Assembly (NCBI GenBank): GCA_030427585.1
Contig: JAUIBW010000015.1
Location: 1 to 64,000 of the forward strand
Direction of reading: 5' to 3'
DNA: 64,000 nucleotides
Source of the DNA: Bacteroidia bacterium
GTDB taxonomy: Bacteria; Bacteroidota; Bacteroidia; Flavobacteriales; Flavobacteriaceae
In this document: one piece after another, positions 1 through 10,540 of the stretch
How positions within the stretch are numbered: position 1 is the first letter of the stretch
How the letters are laid out: each line of letters starts with the position of its first letter
Made by a program: the position numbers and the translations under genes
The notes under the pieces: generated by a model
What the model saw: the letters and a program-made list of their open reading frames with translations, nothing else
Told to the model about the DNA's origin: nothing
The model's database searches: none

Positions 1-29
1 GAAATAAAATAGCTTTCTTACTCGTATTT

Positions 30-63
30 AAACTGCCTGAATACAAATTCAGGCAGTTTTTTT
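30..63 (+). terminator. Rho-independent terminator of an upstream gene outside the window
   Basis: Inverted repeat AACTGCCTGAA-tacaaa-TTCAGGCAGTT followed by a T-run. Confidence 0.8.
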
Positions 64-259
64 ATGAAGTATAATGGCGAATGTATTATGCAGTCTGAGG
101 AGTTTTTCTAAAAGAATAGCTCTTTTTAGACACTTTCCTTATTTTTTTATTATCATTCTTTTAACATAAATAACGATTTTATAAGGGTCGTTTTATTTTT
201 TTACGTCTTTATTAACAAGAACTATTAAAAAACATTAACAAATAACCAAACTCAAACTT

Positions 260-2452
260 ATGAAATCAAGAAAACAAATAGTTGTTTTTCTCGCCCTCGT
301 CATGCTAACAACAGTACGATTCGGATTTGCTCAAGAAAAAGATTGTGGTGCAGAACCACCTAAAAACTACGATACTTTTATGCTTAAACGCCTTAAATCT
401 ATTACCGATAATGGTACTAAGGCTTTAGCAACACCTGTGTCATTACCAATACAACATCATGTCTCGCGTAATTCTAGCGGAGGTTCTCCTGCGGTATCCA
501 GTGCACAGATTCAAAATGTAATGGATGAACTAAATGCAACCTATGCTCCGATGAATATTTCATTTCACGAATATGCACCTACCAAATACATCGACAATAC
601 CAGTTGGAATAATTCTTTTAACAAAAGCAACGATAGTCAACTAGTACAATATGAAGTTGCTGAGGCTATCAATATTTTTTACTTTTCTGAAGTAACTTCG
701 GGGAGTTCTACCATCTGTGGATTTGCTAAATTTCCGGGAACCGGAAACCGGGCAGTATTAGATGCTTCCTGCTCGCAAAACGGCTCTACTTCTTCTCACG
801 AATTAGGACATTATTTTTCTATACTGCATACACACTCTACGTCTAATGGAAGAGAACTTGTAAAACGAACAAACTGCTCTTCTACAGGAGATTTTTTCTG
901 TGATACACCAGCAGATCCAAGACTTAGTGGTCTTGTTAATTCTAGCTGTAATTATACCGGAACCGCAACAGACGCTAATGGAGATCAATATCAACCCGAT
1001 GTAAACAATGTAATGTCTTACACACGTAAAAGTTGTCGTACCGGAGGATTCTCTAGCCAACAACAAAATGCAATTGTGGCATCATTAGAATCAGACAGAT
1101 CGTATTTAACAAGCCCAACAAACCCACCTACATGCACCACTATTAGTAATTTTCCGTATAGCGAAAGTTTTGAATCTGGATTAGGAGATTGGGCCAATGC
1201 CACGGGAGATGATATCGAATGGACAAGAGATTCTAATGGAACTCCTTCATCAGGAACAGGGCCTTCTACAGCGCAAAACGGTTCTTTCTACCTTTACACA
1301 GAGGCATCTACAAATGTAACTCCGGCCGGAAGTCCTAACAAAACAGCAATATTAAACAGCCCATGTATAGATTTAAGCCAGGCTAGCAATATGTCTCTAG
1401 AATTTGGATATCACATGTTAGGTAATGACATAGGAACCCTAGAAGTTTTGATAAGTACCAATGATGGAACATCTTATACCTCTTTATGGTCACAAAATGG
1501 TGATAAAGGAGACACCTGGAGTCAGGCAACTGTTGATCTTTCCGGATATTCTGGTGTGATCAAATTACAATTTAAAGGAACAACAGGAGCGAGCTGGAGA
1601 AGCGACATGGCAATTGACAATATCAAAATCAAGGAAACTACAACTAACCCTTCTTCATGTAATGGGATTACTAGCTTTCCGTATACCGAAAGTTTTGAAT
1701 CCGGAATTGGTGAATGGACACAAGAAACCGGTGATGATATAAACTGGACAGTTGATAGCAATGGCACACCATCATCTAGCACAGGACCTTCTTCTGCAAC
1801 TAACGGCAGTAATTATATCTTTACCGAAGCCTCTGGTAGTGGCAATGGATACCCTAATAAAGTAGCCTTATTAACAAGTCCTTGTATAGATTTAACCCAT
1901 GAATCAAATGCAGAACTTAGTTTTGATTATCACATGTACGGATCAAATATGGGTACTTTAGAAGTACGTCTATCTACCAATGATGGTGTAAACTGGACCA
2001 CCGCGTGGAGTAAAAATGGAAACCAGGGAAATAGCTGGAGTTCTCAAACCATAAATTTATCTGCATATAGTGGTTCTACAATAAAATTGCAGCTTAAAGG
2101 TACTACAGGATCTAATTACAGAAGTGATATGGCTATCGACAATTTAAAAATCACTTCGGGTGCTGCAGACAGTGATCTTATTGATAATGAAATTGGCACA
2201 ACAAATCAAAAGATAATGATCTATCCCAATCCTATCTCATCTGGTTCTTTATCGATCCAACGTTCTGGATTCTCAAAAAATGGAGAAAAAACACAAATTA
2301 CCATTACGGATTTTCTAGGAAAAACAATTGATATTGTTGATTCTAACAACGAAACTACAGCTTACGATGTTAGTAATCTAAGTAACGGTATTTATTTTAT
2401 CATCATTAATAACAAAGAAGGGCAAGTAACTCGAAAATTTATCAAAAGATAA
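260..2452 (+). CDS. Secreted zinc metalloprotease (M43/pappalysin-like) with two MAM-like domains and a T9SS type A C-terminal sorting domain
   Basis: Signal peptide; HELGHYFSILH zinc motif; Met-turn NNVMSY; two tandem FPYxESFESGxGxW...DMAIDNxKI repeats; C-terminal IMIYPNPISSGSLSI...GIYFIII...RKFIKR. Confidence 0.88.
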   Translation: MKSRKQIVVFLALVMLTTVRFGFAQEKDCGAEPPKNYDTFMLKRLKSITDNGTKALATPVSLPIQHHVSRNSSGGSPAVSSAQIQNVMDELNATYAPMNISFHEYAPTKYIDNTSWNNSFNKSNDSQLVQYEVAEAINIFYFSEVTSGSSTICGFAKFPGTGNRAVLDASCSQNGSTSSHELGHYFSILHTHSTSNGRELVKRTNCSSTGDFFCDTPADPRLSGLVNSSCNYTGTATDANGDQYQPDVNNVMSYTRKSCRTGGFSSQQQNAIVASLESDRSYLTSPTNPPTCTTISNFPYSESFESGLGDWANATGDDIEWTRDSNGTPSSGTGPSTAQNGSFYLYTEASTNVTPAGSPNKTAILNSPCIDLSQASNMSLEFGYHMLGNDIGTLEVLISTNDGTSYTSLWSQNGDKGDTWSQATVDLSGYSGVIKLQFKGTTGASWRSDMAIDNIKIKETTTNPSSCNGITSFPYTESFESGIGEWTQETGDDINWTVDSNGTPSSSTGPSSATNGSNYIFTEASGSGNGYPNKVALLTSPCIDLTHESNAELSFDYHMYGSNMGTLEVRLSTNDGVNWTTAWSKNGNQGNSWSSQTINLSAYSGSTIKLQLKGTTGSNYRSDMAIDNLKITSGAADSDLIDNEIGTTNQKIMIYPNPISSGSLSIQRSGFSKNGEKTQITITDFLGKTIDIVDSNNETTAYDVSNLSNGIYFIIINNKEGQVTRKFIKR

Positions 2453-2482
2453 GATTTGTTTAGTTTTTTTTGAATGTACCCC

Positions 2483-2516
2483 AAACTGCCTGAGATTTTT
2501 TTTCGGGCAGTTTTTA
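2483..2516 (+). terminator. Rho-independent terminator downstream of the metalloprotease
   Basis: AAACTGCC-tgagatttttttt-cgGGCAGTTTTT stem-loop with T-run. Confidence 0.75.
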
Positions 2517-2587
2517 TTACCAAAAATATCATCTGGAATTTGTTTTGTAAGTTTATAACACTATAAAACACATAATCACATCTAATT

Positions 2588-3916
2588 ATGAAAAACTTTT
2601 CAATTTTTGCTGCTACTGTACTCTTACTTATTTCATGCAAACAAAAAAATATAAAAAAAGATACTTCTACAGAGGATCAATCAATCGTTACAGAGGATCA
2701 ACTTATCACCAAAGCAAAAGAAATTCATAATAAAGTCATTACTCTGGATACCCACTGTGATATTAATGTGAAAAACTTTACTGATTCTATCAATTACACA
2801 CAGGATCTTAGTTCACAAATCACTTTACCAAAAATGAAAAAGGGTGGATTAGATGTTGCCTGGTTTATTGTTTATACAGGACAGGATTCCCTAACAACTA
2901 ACGGCTATGAAAAAGCGTATGAAATTGCCATGTCAAAATTTAAGGCAATCCATAAACTGGCAGAAGAAATTGCACCAGATCAAATTGAATTAGCCTTAAC
3001 ATCTGATGATGTACGTCGTATTCATAAAAAAGGAAAGAAAGTTGCTATGATTGGTATCGAAAACGGATACCCTGTAGGAACTGATATTAGTAATGTAAAA
3101 AAGTTTCATGACCTTGGTGCCAGATATATGTCACTTTCTCATAATGGGCATAGCCAGCTTTGTGATTCTAATACTGGTGAAGCAGATGGCATTTGGCTAC
3201 ATAATGGATTAAGTGATCTAGGGAAAGAAGTTATTGCAGAAATGAATAAAACAGGGATCATGATAGATGTTTCTCACCCCTCTAAAGAATCTATGCGACA
3301 AATGATCAAACTTACCAAAGCACCGATCATTGCATCGCACTCTTCTGCAAGAGCATTATGTGATCATAGTAGAAATTTGGATGACGAACAATTGCAATGG
3401 TTAAAAGAAAATGGTGGTGTGGTGCAAACCGTAGCTTTTACTTCATACCTAAATACCGAGAAGTTTGAAAAACGAAATGAAAAAGAAGTCGAAATAGCTA
3501 AGCAGATTGCTGATTCTATGGGGGTAACCTGGATAGATCGAAAAGAAATAACGAAGCTTGGCACCGAAGAAAAAGAAAAGTACTATGATTTTTATATGAA
3601 AATGCTAACTATCCGAAGGGAAAAAGTAAAAAAAATGAATGATCTTCCTCCCGCTGTAGATGTTGTAGATTTTGTGAATCATATAGATTATATGGTTGAC
3701 AAAATTGGTATTGATCATGTAGGAATTAGCTCTGATTTTGATGGTGGTGGTGGAATTGAAGGTTGGAGCGATGCTTCTGAAACATTTAATGTAACCCTAG
3801 AATTGGTAAAACGAGGATATACCGAAAAACAAATTGAAAAGTTATGGAGTGGAAATCTACTACGTGTTCTTGATGAAGTGCAGAAAGTAGCAAAAGAGCT
3901 AAATCAAGCAGGGTAA
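2588..3916 (+). CDS. Membrane dipeptidase (peptidase M19 family), lipoprotein
   Basis: Lipobox LLLISC; TLDTHCDI, MIGIENGYPVG, IDVSHPS, IASHSSARAL and HVGISSDFDGGGG are characteristic of renal-dipeptidase-like M19 enzymes. Confidence 0.9.
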   Translation: MKNFSIFAATVLLLISCKQKNIKKDTSTEDQSIVTEDQLITKAKEIHNKVITLDTHCDINVKNFTDSINYTQDLSSQITLPKMKKGGLDVAWFIVYTGQDSLTTNGYEKAYEIAMSKFKAIHKLAEEIAPDQIELALTSDDVRRIHKKGKKVAMIGIENGYPVGTDISNVKKFHDLGARYMSLSHNGHSQLCDSNTGEADGIWLHNGLSDLGKEVIAEMNKTGIMIDVSHPSKESMRQMIKLTKAPIIASHSSARALCDHSRNLDDEQLQWLKENGGVVQTVAFTSYLNTEKFEKRNEKEVEIAKQIADSMGVTWIDRKEITKLGTEEKEKYYDFYMKMLTIRREKVKKMNDLPPAVDVVDFVNHIDYMVDKIGIDHVGISSDFDGGGGIEGWSDASETFNVTLELVKRGYTEKQIEKLWSGNLLRVLDEVQKVAKELNQAG

Positions 3917-3918
3917 TA

Positions 3919-5046
3919 TTATTTTGAAATCTCCCCGATAATCGAAATGTAATCAGATCGGTTTGCTATAAAATCCCGTTTAGACACATCGATTATTTTT
4001 ACATTAAACTCTGGTTGTGATTTTATAAATTGCAAATACCCCTTATTGATCTTATCCAGATAATCTGCAGGGATTTTTTGCTCATAGTCCCTTCCCCTTT
4101 TTTTGATATTTTCTAAAAGACGGTCTGTATCTTGATATAAATACACATATAGTCCGGGTTTAGTCAAATTTCTATACATCAAGTCAAATACCTTTTTGTA
4201 CAGCATAAATTCTTCTGATTGCAAGGTGACCTTAGCAAAAATCAATGACTTAAATACATCATAATCACTCACTACAAAATCTTTAAACAAATCAAACTGG
4301 GCAATATCATCCTGCAAACGCTGATAACGATCTGCCAGAAAAGACATTTCGAGAGGAAAAGCATAACGTTCCATATCCTCATAAAACTTTGGTAAAAAAG
4401 GATTATCTGCAAAACGTTCCAGAATAAGTTTTGCGTTAAACTCTTGAGCTATTAGTTGTGCCAAGCTTGTCTTACCAGCCCCAATATTCCCTTCGACAGT
4501 GAGGAATTGAAAGCGGGACAAGGCATACTTTTCTTTTGGGTTAACTATTTTCTCACTAAGCAAAGTAACTTTTGAATCATCTGAAGTACTATCTAACAAT
4601 TGCTTTACGGTTTGCTTTAGTTTTGGATGTACCATTCCCCCTGCAATCTCTGCTAGTGGTTCTAATACAAATTTTCGATCCTGCATTGCAGGGTGAGGAA
4701 TTACCAAGTCTTTGGTTGCTATACTTCCTTCAGAAGAAAAAATAATATCCAGATCAATCGTTCTTGCCTCATATCCTTTGCCATCTGTTCTATTTCTACC
4801 CAGAGAATTTTCAATTTCTAATAGTATTGTTAACACTTCATTTTCAGAAAGAAAAGTACGTACTACAATACAAGCATTATAGAAATCATCACTATTAAAT
4901 CCCCACGCCGGAGTTTGATAGACACCAGAAATCGAAACCAGATCTCCTATCGATTCATATATTTCATTAATAGCATTCTGTAGAAAATCCATACGATTTC
5001 CTATATTACTTCCTAACGAAATATGTAACAAACGGGATGTTTTCAA
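3919..5046 (-). CDS. folK: Bifunctional 2-amino-4-hydroxy-6-hydroxymethyldihydropteridine diphosphokinase / deoxynucleoside kinase
   Basis: N-terminus HISLGSNIGNR...RTIDLDIIF...IPHPAMQDRKFVLEPLAEI is HPPK; C-terminus FLTVEGNIGAGKTSLAQLIAQEF...LERFADNPFL is a dNK-type P-loop kinase. Confidence 0.9.
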   Translation of the reverse strand: MKTSRLLHISLGSNIGNRMDFLQNAINEIYESIGDLVSISGVYQTPAWGFNSDDFYNACIVVRTFLSENEVLTILLEIENSLGRNRTDGKGYEARTIDLDIIFSSEGSIATKDLVIPHPAMQDRKFVLEPLAEIAGGMVHPKLKQTVKQLLDSTSDDSKVTLLSEKIVNPKEKYALSRFQFLTVEGNIGAGKTSLAQLIAQEFNAKLILERFADNPFLPKFYEDMERYAFPLEMSFLADRYQRLQDDIAQFDLFKDFVVSDYDVFKSLIFAKVTLQSEEFMLYKKVFDLMYRNLTKPGLYVYLYQDTDRLLENIKKRGRDYEQKIPADYLDKINKGYLQFIKSQPEFNVKIIDVSKRDFIANRSDYISIIGEISK

Positions 5047-5147
5047 GATTGGATTTTTTATATTCTGACCAGAACTCCTTATTTTTAGAACAAATTAAAC
5101 AAAACAAAATCACTTCGCCTTATTTTTAAGTAAACTATTATTTTATT

Positions 5148-5855
5148 TTGACAGAAACTCCTCTGAATTTAAAAAACAAACGTGTAGCCTATCGAATATA
5201 CCTGATACTTGGGGCGCTTTTCATTTCATCATTAGTAGTATCTAATCTTATTTTTCAAAAATTCTTTTATTGGGATTTTTTCGGAGTATATACTTTTGAA
5301 ATTTCTGTAGGAATCCTGCCATATCCTATTACTTTTTTGATAACCGATATAATTAGTGAACTATTTGGCAAGAGAAAAGCAAATCAAATTGTTACGGCTG
5401 GTATTTTTGCATCTTTTTTTTCATTACTCATTGTATATGCTTCATCTTCGGTTCCCGCTACGGCCTGGTCTCCTATAGATAATGACATATTCAATCAGGT
5501 TTTTGGCGCTACAGTAATCGCTGTATTTGCATCAATGATGGCTTATCTTTTTGCACAATATATTGATATCCAGATTTTTCATTTCTGGAAACGTGTCACA
5601 AAAGGAAAACATCTTTGGTTGCGAAATAATTTTTCTACTTTTTCTTCTCAATTTATAGATACTTTAACTGTTCTTGTATTGCTTTGTTCTGCTGGCATTA
5701 TAGATTGGGATCGTTTTGGAGTTTTATTACTCAATGGTTTTTTGTTTAAAATATTGGTCGCTGCATTAGACACCCCCATTTTATATTTATGTGTGTATGC
5801 CATAAGAAAACGATTTAGACTAAAACAAGGTGATGAATTAGCCCTCGAAATTTAA
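5148..5855 (+). CDS. Queuosine precursor transporter (YhhQ/VUT family)
   Basis: Multi-TM protein with FEISVGILPYPITFLITDIISELFGKRKANQIV; TTG start codon. Confidence 0.85.
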   Translation: MTETPLNLKNKRVAYRIYLILGALFISSLVVSNLIFQKFFYWDFFGVYTFEISVGILPYPITFLITDIISELFGKRKANQIVTAGIFASFFSLLIVYASSSVPATAWSPIDNDIFNQVFGATVIAVFASMMAYLFAQYIDIQIFHFWKRVTKGKHLWLRNNFSTFSSQFIDTLTVLVLLCSAGIIDWDRFGVLLLNGFLFKILVAALDTPILYLCVYAIRKRFRLKQGDELALEI

Positions 5856-5892
5856 AATCTAACAAATAGTTAACTTAAAAAAAGTAACATTG

Positions 5893-5900
5893 TATCTTTG
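5893..5900 (+). promoter_or_regulatory. Candidate Bacteroidota -7 promoter element (TAnnTTTG)
   Basis: TATCTTTG 33 nt upstream of the AsmA-family start. Confidence 0.4.
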
Positions 5901-5933
5901 TAAATCGTTACTTTATCTCAAAGTTGTTTTATC

Positions 5934-8561
5934 ATGAAAAAAGCCCTTAAAATTCTTGGTATTTTTTTACTACTATTTATCATAGGTATTATCTCGATTC
6001 CTTTTTTGTTTAAGGGAACTATCCAGGACAAAGTGCGCTACCTGGTAAATGAGCATGTACATGCCAAAGTAGACTTTGCAAATTTGGACATCAGTCTTAT
6101 CAGGAGTTTTCCACAAGCATCTGTGGTTATTGATGAGTTTTCTATTATTAACTTTGCCCCTTTTGAAGGAGATACTTTGGCGTATTCTAAAAAGATAGCT
6201 TTGGACATGTCTATCAAAGAATTATTTAAAAACGCTTCAGAACCTATTAGTGTTCAAAAAATAGTAATCGATGAAGCCAATATTGCAATCAAGACTGATT
6301 CATTAGGAAATTCTAATGTTGATATTGTTAGAAAACAAGAAGATGCTGCTGAAACTAGTCCAGAAGAAGAAACCGGTGCTTTTACCTTTGCTTTAGATCA
6401 TTATGAAATAAATGATAGTAAAATTTTATTTAAAGATGATATAAGTAAAACCATATTAGCAATGACCGATCTTAATCATAGTGGTGATGGATCGATCTCT
6501 GGGGAAAAGATAATCTTAGATACCAAAACGAATACTGAAGCCTCATTACATCTTGATGGCACCAAATACCTAAATAAAAACAAATTACAACTTGATGCCC
6601 AAATAGAATTGGATCTTGAGGATCAGCGTTATTCTTTCAAAGAAAACAAAGCCCTGGTCAATCGATTGCCTCTTGAATTTGCAGGATACGTTCAGTTATT
6701 CGAAAAATATACCGATGTAGATCTCAGTTTTAAAACCCCTTCATCTGATTTTAAGAATTTCCTTGCCGTTATTCCTGAAACTTATGTCAAAAACCTGGAT
6801 GGTGTACAAACTAGCGGGGATTTTTCCATTAACGGAACCATCAAAGGGAAATCTGATGATACCTATATCCCAAAAATGGATATTAAGATCGCATCAAGTA
6901 ATGCTTCTTTTAGATATCCTGATTTACCAAAAGGAGTTAAAAATATAAATATCGATACTCAGATTAAGAATGAAACCGGGTTGGCAGATGACACGTATAT
7001 AAATATTGACAATTTAACTTTCAAAATAGATCAGGATTCTTTTGCTGCCAAAGGAAGTCTACGGAACCTAACCAAAAATATGATTGTAGATATGATATTG
7101 AAAGGTACATTAAACCTGGCTAACCTAAATCAGGCATATCCTTTACAACTGGAAGAAAAAATAAATGGAATTGTTAATGCGGATGTCAAAACTCATTTTG
7201 ATATGCAATCTTTGGAAAAAGAGCAATATCAAAATATAAAAAGCTCTGGTACTGCTAGTATCTCCCAATTCATATATGCTTCTGCTGATACCCCGAATGA
7301 AATAAAAATTGAAAATGCTAATGTAAGTTTTACACCAGGAACCATTTCATTAGACAAAATGCAGGCCACTACAGGTAGGTCAGATCTTACCGCTACAGGT
7401 ACCATTCAAAACCTTATGGGGTTTTTATTTGCAAAGCAGGATCTAAAAGGAAATTTTGATGTAAACTCTAATATGTTTGCTGTAGATGATTTTATGGTAA
7501 GTGAACAAGAAGCCAAAGAAGAGGTAGCAAGCACAACAGAGGATGAAACTATGAGAATTCCTTCTTTCCTGGATGCCACGCTAAACTTTGATACCAAAAA
7601 AGTTTTCTATGATAATTTAGAATTACAGAATACAAAAGGAACGGTAAAAATAAAAGATGAAACTGCCTATTTAGAAAACGTAACTTCTAATATTTTTGAT
7701 GGAGGGATGGCCCTTAATGGTAATGTATCGACCAAGGCTAAAGTCCCTACTTTTAGTATGGCTTTGGATTTAAGTAAAATCGATATTGTAAAATCTTTTA
7801 ATAATTTAGAATTGATAAAAGGTTTAGCTCCTATCGCTAAAGCACTTACAGGTAATTTAACTACCAAAATTAACCTGAATGGCAACCTTAATGAAAACCT
7901 TATTCCTGTTTTAACTTCTTTAAAAGGTAAAGCACTTGCCGAGATTCTTAATGCCCAGGTATCTACAACTAAAACCCCATTTTTGGCCACATTAGACAAC
8001 CAGCTTAATTTTGTAGAAATTGATCAATTAAACTTAAAAGACATTAAAACTAACCTAAGTTTTGATGATGGAAAAATTAACGTAAAACCCTTTGAGTTTG
8101 ATGTTCAGGGGATAAAGATTACTGCCGGTGGAGATCATGGTTTTGACCAAAACATGAACTATACTATCAAACTAGATGTACCTGCTAAGTATCTGGGCAG
8201 TGAGGTTAGTAACCTGATCTCAAAACTTGATCCAAAGGAAGCAAATACCATGACCGTTGGATTACCAATTGGGCTTTCCGGTAACTTTAAAAACCCCAAG
8301 ATCAATTTAAATACAGATCTAGCCATAAAGCAACTTACACAACAAATAGTAAATAAACAGAAAGAAAAAGTAAAAGGTGAGATTATTGGTAAGGGCGAGA
8401 AAGTATTAACAGATCTATTAGGAAATTCTAAAAACCAAACTGATTCTTCTAACACAAGTACTAACAATACCGAAGAAACTTTAAAAAATACTGCGAAAAA
8501 TATTTTGGGAGGGTTTTTAGGTAAGAAAAAGAAGAAAGATTCTACGAAAGCAAAGAATTAA
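5934..8561 (+). CDS. AsmA family protein
   Basis: N-terminal TM segment, long beta-rich AsmA-like body, C-terminal FDDGKINVKPFEFDVQGIKITAGGDHGFDQNMNYTIKLDVP. Confidence 0.85.
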   Translation: MKKALKILGIFLLLFIIGIISIPFLFKGTIQDKVRYLVNEHVHAKVDFANLDISLIRSFPQASVVIDEFSIINFAPFEGDTLAYSKKIALDMSIKELFKNASEPISVQKIVIDEANIAIKTDSLGNSNVDIVRKQEDAAETSPEEETGAFTFALDHYEINDSKILFKDDISKTILAMTDLNHSGDGSISGEKIILDTKTNTEASLHLDGTKYLNKNKLQLDAQIELDLEDQRYSFKENKALVNRLPLEFAGYVQLFEKYTDVDLSFKTPSSDFKNFLAVIPETYVKNLDGVQTSGDFSINGTIKGKSDDTYIPKMDIKIASSNASFRYPDLPKGVKNINIDTQIKNETGLADDTYINIDNLTFKIDQDSFAAKGSLRNLTKNMIVDMILKGTLNLANLNQAYPLQLEEKINGIVNADVKTHFDMQSLEKEQYQNIKSSGTASISQFIYASADTPNEIKIENANVSFTPGTISLDKMQATTGRSDLTATGTIQNLMGFLFAKQDLKGNFDVNSNMFAVDDFMVSEQEAKEEVASTTEDETMRIPSFLDATLNFDTKKVFYDNLELQNTKGTVKIKDETAYLENVTSNIFDGGMALNGNVSTKAKVPTFSMALDLSKIDIVKSFNNLELIKGLAPIAKALTGNLTTKINLNGNLNENLIPVLTSLKGKALAEILNAQVSTTKTPFLATLDNQLNFVEIDQLNLKDIKTNLSFDDGKINVKPFEFDVQGIKITAGGDHGFDQNMNYTIKLDVPAKYLGSEVSNLISKLDPKEANTMTVGLPIGLSGNFKNPKINLNTDLAIKQLTQQIVNKQKEKVKGEIIGKGEKVLTDLLGNSKNQTDSSNTSTNNTEETLKNTAKNILGGFLGKKKKKDSTKAKN

Positions 8562-8647
8562 TAATACATAGAAAGGGGGTTTGTAAATATTTATCTAATA
8601 AATGGATATACGCTTTTCTAAATAAAAAATATTGATTAAGGTTATAT

Positions 8648-8726
8648 ATTGTTAAAGTTATTAACAATTTTCCTTGATAAAAGCATAGCAACAGGAGCAA
8701 TACACTTGTTAAAGACTCGTTAACAA
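8648..8726. repeat. Two inverted repeats ATTGTTAA-n5-TTAACAAT and TTGTTAA-n7-TTAACAA upstream of the secreted module
   Basis: Perfect 8-bp arms at 8648-8668 and 7-bp arms at 8706-8726. Confidence 0.5.
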
Positions 8727-8800
8727 TTTAGTAATCCTATACCTATAATATAAGTATATATATAGTTATAATTTTACTGTAAAACTAAATCCCCCTAGCT

Positions 8801-10069
8801 ATGAAATTGAAGAGTATTTCTATAATTATTTTTTATTCCCTTTCCTTTTTATCATTCTCGCAAACAGAAATTAATGATAATCAAATGAGTTGGATCAAAG
8901 GATGGACAAATTTTGACCCTAATCGAAGAGAGTACCCAGAACCCGAAGAAGTGCTTCCTAATATTATTGACAGTGACTCTTATTTAAAAAATGATGTAAC
9001 CTATCTAATGTCTGGAAATGTCTATGTAATTAATAATGCTACTTTAACCATACAAGAAGGAACTATAATCAGATGTGATGTCGAAAATACAGCAAGTCTG
9101 GTAATAACAAAAGGTTCTAAATTAATGGCAAATGGTTCAAAAGGGTTTCCTATTGTATTTACATCAAATAGACCCCAAAAATCTAGGAAAGCCGGAGATT
9201 GGGGTGGCATAGTAATTGCTGGATCAGGTACAATTAATTCGCCCGCTGGATCTAAAACTATAGAAGGGAATTTTTTACCTCAATATTCTTCGTACGGAGG
9301 GACACAAGAAAATGAATTAACAACCATGATGTCGTATGTTCGAATTGAATATGCAGGAAAAAAAATTAATCAGTCCAAAGAGTTAAATGGATTATCTCTT
9401 TATGCACTAGGAAGTAATTCGATTATAAACAACGTTATGATCAGTTATTCGGCAGATGATTCTTTCGAATGTTTTGGAGGTAACGTGAATATGTCTAATT
9501 TAATCTCCTACAAAGCAAAAGATGATGATTATGATTTTACATTAGGATACAATGGTGAATTAAGTAATATTCTTGCAATTAGACATCCATACATTAGCGA
9601 TATTAGTGGTTCTTATGCTATCGAAGCAGATGGATATGATAAAAAAGAAGGATTTATAGATCTAGAAGCATTATCAAACATACGTATCAAAAATGCAACT
9701 TTGGTAAACCTATCCGATCAAAGCAATTATCAATATACTACAGCTGCAATTTCATCTAAGAATTTAGCTAAACTTAATCTTACCGATATGCGTATATCTG
9801 GTTTTGCTAATGTTGTAAAATTTGATAAAACTTATAAATCTTATTCTGATCTTCAAAAGTATTTCTTATTAGAAAATAGTGTTTTTAATGTACATAGCAA
9901 ATCAGTCTTGACACAATATAGCACTACCATAAATACCGATCAATTGTTGAAATACAATATGTATACCAATCATTTTAAAAGTGCTGCCGATCTATTTACT
10001 GATCCATTTGATGAAAAAAAACCAATATTTACACTAAAGGATTCGGGAAATTATACTGTAATGCAGTAA
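8801..10069 (+). CDS. Secreted protein, probable right-handed beta-helix fold (module copy 1, gene A1)
   Basis: Signal peptide; repetitive LTIQEGTIIRCD...SKLMANGSKGFPIVFTSN...GDWGGIVIAGSG pattern; paralogous to 10981..12240. Confidence 0.7.
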   Translation: MKLKSISIIIFYSLSFLSFSQTEINDNQMSWIKGWTNFDPNRREYPEPEEVLPNIIDSDSYLKNDVTYLMSGNVYVINNATLTIQEGTIIRCDVENTASLVITKGSKLMANGSKGFPIVFTSNRPQKSRKAGDWGGIVIAGSGTINSPAGSKTIEGNFLPQYSSYGGTQENELTTMMSYVRIEYAGKKINQSKELNGLSLYALGSNSIINNVMISYSADDSFECFGGNVNMSNLISYKAKDDDYDFTLGYNGELSNILAIRHPYISDISGSYAIEADGYDKKEGFIDLEALSNIRIKNATLVNLSDQSNYQYTTAAISSKNLAKLNLTDMRISGFANVVKFDKTYKSYSDLQKYFLLENSVFNVHSKSVLTQYSTTINTDQLLKYNMYTNHFKSAADLFTDPFDEKKPIFTLKDSGNYTVMQ

Positions 10070-10102
10070 ATTTGAATATATGCACTTAAAATCATCATAA
10101 TA

Positions 10103-10540
10103 ATGAAATTATTTAGTACCACTTTCTTTGTATTCTTTATCATCAACCTTAATTATGCTCAAACAAGAAAGAATGTTTTTTTTGAGCAAAAGACATTAAC
10201 CAAAAAGTTTCACACTATAGATGAATTAGAAGACCTAAAAAAAGGTGAGCTTGTTAAATTGTATACAAATCGTATTAATGAAATAATAACTGTTCTACCT
10301 TATTTAGCTCTTACCAATGAAGCTGGTGTTAAATTGTCTGACATTGGTATTAAAGAAAGTTCTGACCATTTAAAATCACTGAACAAGCACCACACAATGA
10401 CTACCGATATGATCGAAAGTAATAAAAACTTAATTTCAGAATTTATTCCTTATGCAGATACAGAAAAGATCATCTGGGGTATTTTATATTTTGAAGAAGT
10501 AATTAAAAAAGTTAGAATAGGCACTAATGGAAATTTTTAA
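10103..10540 (+). CDS. Small secreted protein of unknown function (module copy 1, gene B1)
   Basis: Signal peptide (FFIINLNYAQ); paralogous to 12307..12747 throughout, with shared PYADTEKIIW...EEVIKK.RIG.NGNF. Confidence 0.7.
   Translation: MKLFSTTFFVFFIINLNYAQTRKNVFFEQKTLTKKFHTIDELEDLKKGELVKLYTNRINEIITVLPYLALTNEAGVKLSDIGIKESSDHLKSLNKHHTMTTDMIESNKNLISEFIPYADTEKIIWGILYFEEVIKKVRIGTNGNF

Noticed and set aside
803-1203. Minus-strand ORFs 803..1066 and 1018..1203 (and 1522..1782)
   Set aside because: Antisense to the well-supported metalloprotease; their similarity to each other only mirrors the MAM-like duplication on the plus strand.
7406-8467. Minus-strand ORFs inside the AsmA-family gene
   Set aside because: Low-complexity, Ser/Leu-rich antisense translations with no domain signal or own upstream region.
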